In this document: positions 62,345 to 64,000 of the stretch, piece after piece | Layout of the letters: every line of letters begins with the position of its first letter | How positions within the stretch are numbered: position 1 is the first letter of the stretch | From: Pandoraea bronchicola | Lineage (GTDB): Bacteria > Pseudomonadota > Gammaproteobacteria > Burkholderiales > Burkholderiaceae | Assembly (NCBI RefSeq): GCF_902459805.1 | Contig: NZ_CABPST010000014.1 | Span: 62,001-126,000 of the forward strand | Direction: 5' to 3' | Length of the DNA: 64,000 nt | Notes under the pieces: model-generated | What the model was told of the DNA's origin: nothing | The model's input: the letters and a program-made list of their open reading frames with translations, nothing else | Databases searched by the model: none | Translations under genes and position numbers: made by a program

Positions 62345-62881
62345 GGTGATCGTGGGCTCGGAAAATGGGGTGAAAGGAGGCTCGGCAACATATGCCGTCA
62401 ATCTCGAGCGGCATTGCAATGCACCGTTTGACGCGTCCTGAAAACGTCAAGATTACGCGCTAAGGCATGCGACTGTCAGGTGTCTGCGTCATGAAACTCC
62501 CATCGCTTTTCGGATGCAACCTGGTTCGCATGCGCATGTCAGCGGTGGATCGCACCGTGCCGTGCGGTGTTGCGAAGTTGACGTCGCTCGCAACGTTACG
62601 CCGTGTCAGTTCTCGATGAACGTCGTGTCGATGCGACATTTCCGTGGCGTGTGATTTCGGAATGTGACCAACGACCGAAGAAGCGTTCGAAATGCAGCGG
62701 TGTCCTATGGTCTGCATTCGCGCCGGCCTCCCAATGATGAAAGGGGATGGCAGGGTGAGAAGCGTCGCACAACGGCCCGCCGGCCGGGGCGACGTCCGAA
62801 GACAAGGCATCCGGACTCCGCGTGATCGGTTCTGTACAAGGAGAATCGTGAGGTCTTTCCGAGCGGTCGAGCAGGTAAGGC
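62345..62881. other. Intergenic region upstream of PhzF gene
   Basis: 537 bases with no supported gene or recognised regulatory element. Short overlapping frames lack family patterns. Adjacent to a decayed transporter gene, it may be eroded former coding DNA. Confidence 0.5.
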
Positions 62882-63148
62882 AGCGGGATCGGCACGGCCG
62901 GCGTGCTCGCCACAATGCCGGTGTTCTCGCCCTACCCGAGCGCGCGGCTCGTTGGTGGTTCGGCAGCCGCCGCCATCGGCATGATCAACTCGATCGGTCA
63001 ACTCGCAGGCTTCGTGAGTCCGTTCTTCATCGGCTGGTGCAAGGACGTGACGCAAAGCACCAACGCGGGGATGCACTGCGTGTCGGCAGCGCTGGCGCTC
63101 GGCGCCGTGCGTGCACTCTCGCAATCGAAGGAACAGGTCAATCGCCAA
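62882..63148 (+). pseudogene. C-terminal remnant of an MFS transporter (ACS-like)
   Basis: The frame reads SGIGTAGVLATMPVFSPYPS, then AAAAIGMINSIGQLAGFVSP, FFIGWCKDVTQSTNAGMHCV and SAALALGAVRALSQSKEQVN. This is the C-terminal two helices of a major facilitator of the anion:cation symporter type, in which INSIGNLAGFVSP is a common motif. No start codon, earlier helices or in-frame upstream part is present, and after residue QVNRQ the frame runs into unrelated sequence. It is a truncated, decayed gene next to icd. Confidence 0.75.
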
Positions 63149-63211
63149 GTATTGACCGGATGGGGAGAAGGGCGGCGTGGTCCGCTCTCGCGCCATCGAT
63201 TTGAAGCCAAC

Positions 63212-63276
63212 AAAAAAGCTGGCATATGCCAGCTTTTCTGTTGGTTGCTACCTGGCGGTCCTTACAGACCGCCAGG
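63212..63276 (-). terminator. Tandem hairpin terminator of icd
   Basis: After the icd stop on the minus strand comes a first hairpin, CCTGGCGGTC/GACCGCCAGG (63251-63260 with 63267-63276). A second follows, AAAAGCTGGC/GCCAGCTTTT (63214-63223 with 63228-63237), running into TTTTTT. The second is the intrinsic terminator. Confidence 0.88.
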
Positions 63277-63312
63277 CGCGTTCGACTGACGTCGTCGAAC
63301 CCCTTTCCTTGC

Positions 63313-64000
63313 TTACGCCTTCGCGACGCTTTCCAGCGCAGCGTTGAACGTCTTGCTCGGACGCATGACCTGCTCGAGCTTTTCGAAGTCCGGCTTGTAG
63401 TAACCGCCGATATCGGCCGGCTTGCCCTGCACGTCGGCGAGTTCGCCCACGATGGTCTTCTCGTTCTCGGTCAGTTGCTTGGCCAGCGGTGCGAAGGCCT
63501 TGGCCAGAGCGGCGTCTTCCGTCTGAGCGGCGAGTTCCTGCGACCAGTACATGGCCAGGTAGAACTGGCTGCCACGGTTGTCCAGCTCACCGGTCTTCGG
63601 CGACGGATTCTTGTTGTTGTCCAGCAGCTTGCCGGTGGCAGCGTCCAGCGTCTTGGCAAGAATCTTGGCGCGTTGGTTGCCTGTCTTGATGCCCAGGTCT
63701 TCCAGCGAGACGGCCAACGCCAGGAATTCACCCAGCGAGTCCCAGCGCAGGTGGTTCTCTTCCACCAGTTGCTTCACGTGCTTCGGTGCCGAGCCGCCAG
63801 CACCCGTTTCGTACATGCCGCCACCGGCCATGAGCGGCACGATCGAGAGCATCTTGGCGCTGGTGCCGAGTTCCATGATCGGGAACAAGTCGGTCAGGTA
63901 GTCGCGCAGAATGTTGCCGGTCACCGAGATGGTGTCCAGACCGCGGATCACGCGCTCGAGCGTGTAACGCATGGCACGCACTTGCGACATGATCTGGATG
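63313..64000 (-). CDS. icd: NADP-dependent isocitrate dehydrogenase, monomeric type (partial, C-terminal part)
   Basis: This is the monomeric form of isocitrate dehydrogenase, which makes 2-oxoglutarate and NADPH in the TCA cycle. About 228 C-terminal residues of a protein near 740 are in the window; the frame runs off the right edge, so the Met at 63990 is internal. [58 protein letters not shown] and [20 protein letters not shown] match this family closely. The short C-terminal tail ends ALESVAKA. It has a strong tandem-hairpin terminator. Confidence 0.95.
   Translation of the reverse strand, partial: IQIMSQVRAMRYTLERVIRGLDTISVTGNILRDYLTDLFPIMELGTSAKMLSIVPLMAGGGMYETGAGGSAPKHVKQLVEENHLRWDSLGEFLALAVSLEDLGIKTGNQRAKILAKTLDAATGKLLDNNKNPSPKTGELDNRGSQFYLAMYWSQELAAQTEDAALAKAFAPLAKQLTENEKTIVGELADVQGKPADIGGYYKPDFEKLEQVMRPSKTFNAALESVAKA

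Noticed and set aside
1-64000. CRISPR arrays, tRNA or rRNA genes, IS elements, prophage
   Set aside because: I found no regularly spaced direct repeats, no cloverleaf or rRNA sequence, and no transposase or integrase reading frame. The only mobile-like signals are the repeats listed above.

Overview
The window is GC-rich chromosomal DNA from a free-living Gram-negative bacterium, most likely a betaproteobacterium of the Burkholderiaceae; Pandoraea or a close relative is plausible. The grounds are a Burkholderia-type trimeric porin, a DUF3563 microprotein gene, a monomeric isocitrate dehydrogenase, a large (about 1690 residue) NAD-glutamate dehydrogenase, an FMN riboswitch in front of ribB, and an imuA-imuB-dnaE2 mutasome. 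No rRNA, tRNA, CRISPR array, intact IS element or prophage was seen. The genus is inferred from gene content, not from a database search.

Layout. 1-3.3 kb: xanthine dehydrogenase (xdhB cut by the window edge, xdhA) with a divergent LysR regulator. 3.4-7.0 kb: dsbB and a DUF2848-GntR-amidase operon. 7.5-11.1 kb: cation/proton antiporter, hotdog thioesterase, and ribB under an FMN riboswitch. 11.3-15.9 kb: copper module with divergent copZ and copA, each behind a CueR-type promoter with a 19-bp spacer, then a nuclease-like gene and cueR. 16-19.9 kb: DUF3563 microprotein, secreted protein, a CsgG/DUF4810/DUF799 lipoprotein trio and a SnoaL-like protein. 19.9-30.1 kb: mntH, then an IclR-nitrilase-PLP dehydratase cassette, then the SOS mutasome behind a perfect LexA box. 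A 91-bp sequence from the mntH/imuA intergenic region occurs on both sides of the cassette, which suggests it was inserted there. 30.4-36 kb: xanthine/uracil-type permease with a terminator in its leader, then HDOD-GAF and PAS-GGDEF-EAL signalling proteins. 36.1-40.5 kb: Asp/Glu racemase, glutamate/aspartate binding protein and DadA-like oxidase with a divergent LysR. 40.5-50.8 kb: lipoprotein, DEAD-box helicase (DbpA), giant NAD-GDH, and a Tat-exported binding protein/OsmC/flavin monooxygenase group. 50.9-62.3 kb: two paralogous MFS transporters, a MocR regulator divergent from a GNAT acetyltransferase, an AzgA-type purine permease, a porin, a repeat-rich intergenic region, a predicted metal-dependent hydrolase divergent from a TetR regulator, and a PhzF protein. 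62.3-64 kb: a decayed MFS fragment and the 3' part of icd.

How the genes fit together. Purine handling recurs (xanthine dehydrogenase, NCS2 permease, AzgA permease). So does nitrogen release from amino acids and amides (amidase, nitrilase plus PLP dehydratase, racemase, D-amino acid oxidase, NAD-GDH). Copper control is a complete sensor-chaperone-pump module.

The strongest candidates for something undescribed are: (1) a pair of 232-bp inverted elements at 57501-57732 and 57875-58106, each made of two large hairpins at fixed spacing, with compensatory base changes in the stems; (2) the nitrilase/dehydratase cassette bracketed by diverged direct repeats; (3) several operon-scale groups of poorly characterised families (DUF2848-amidase, CsgG-DUF4810-DUF799, binding protein-OsmC-LLM).
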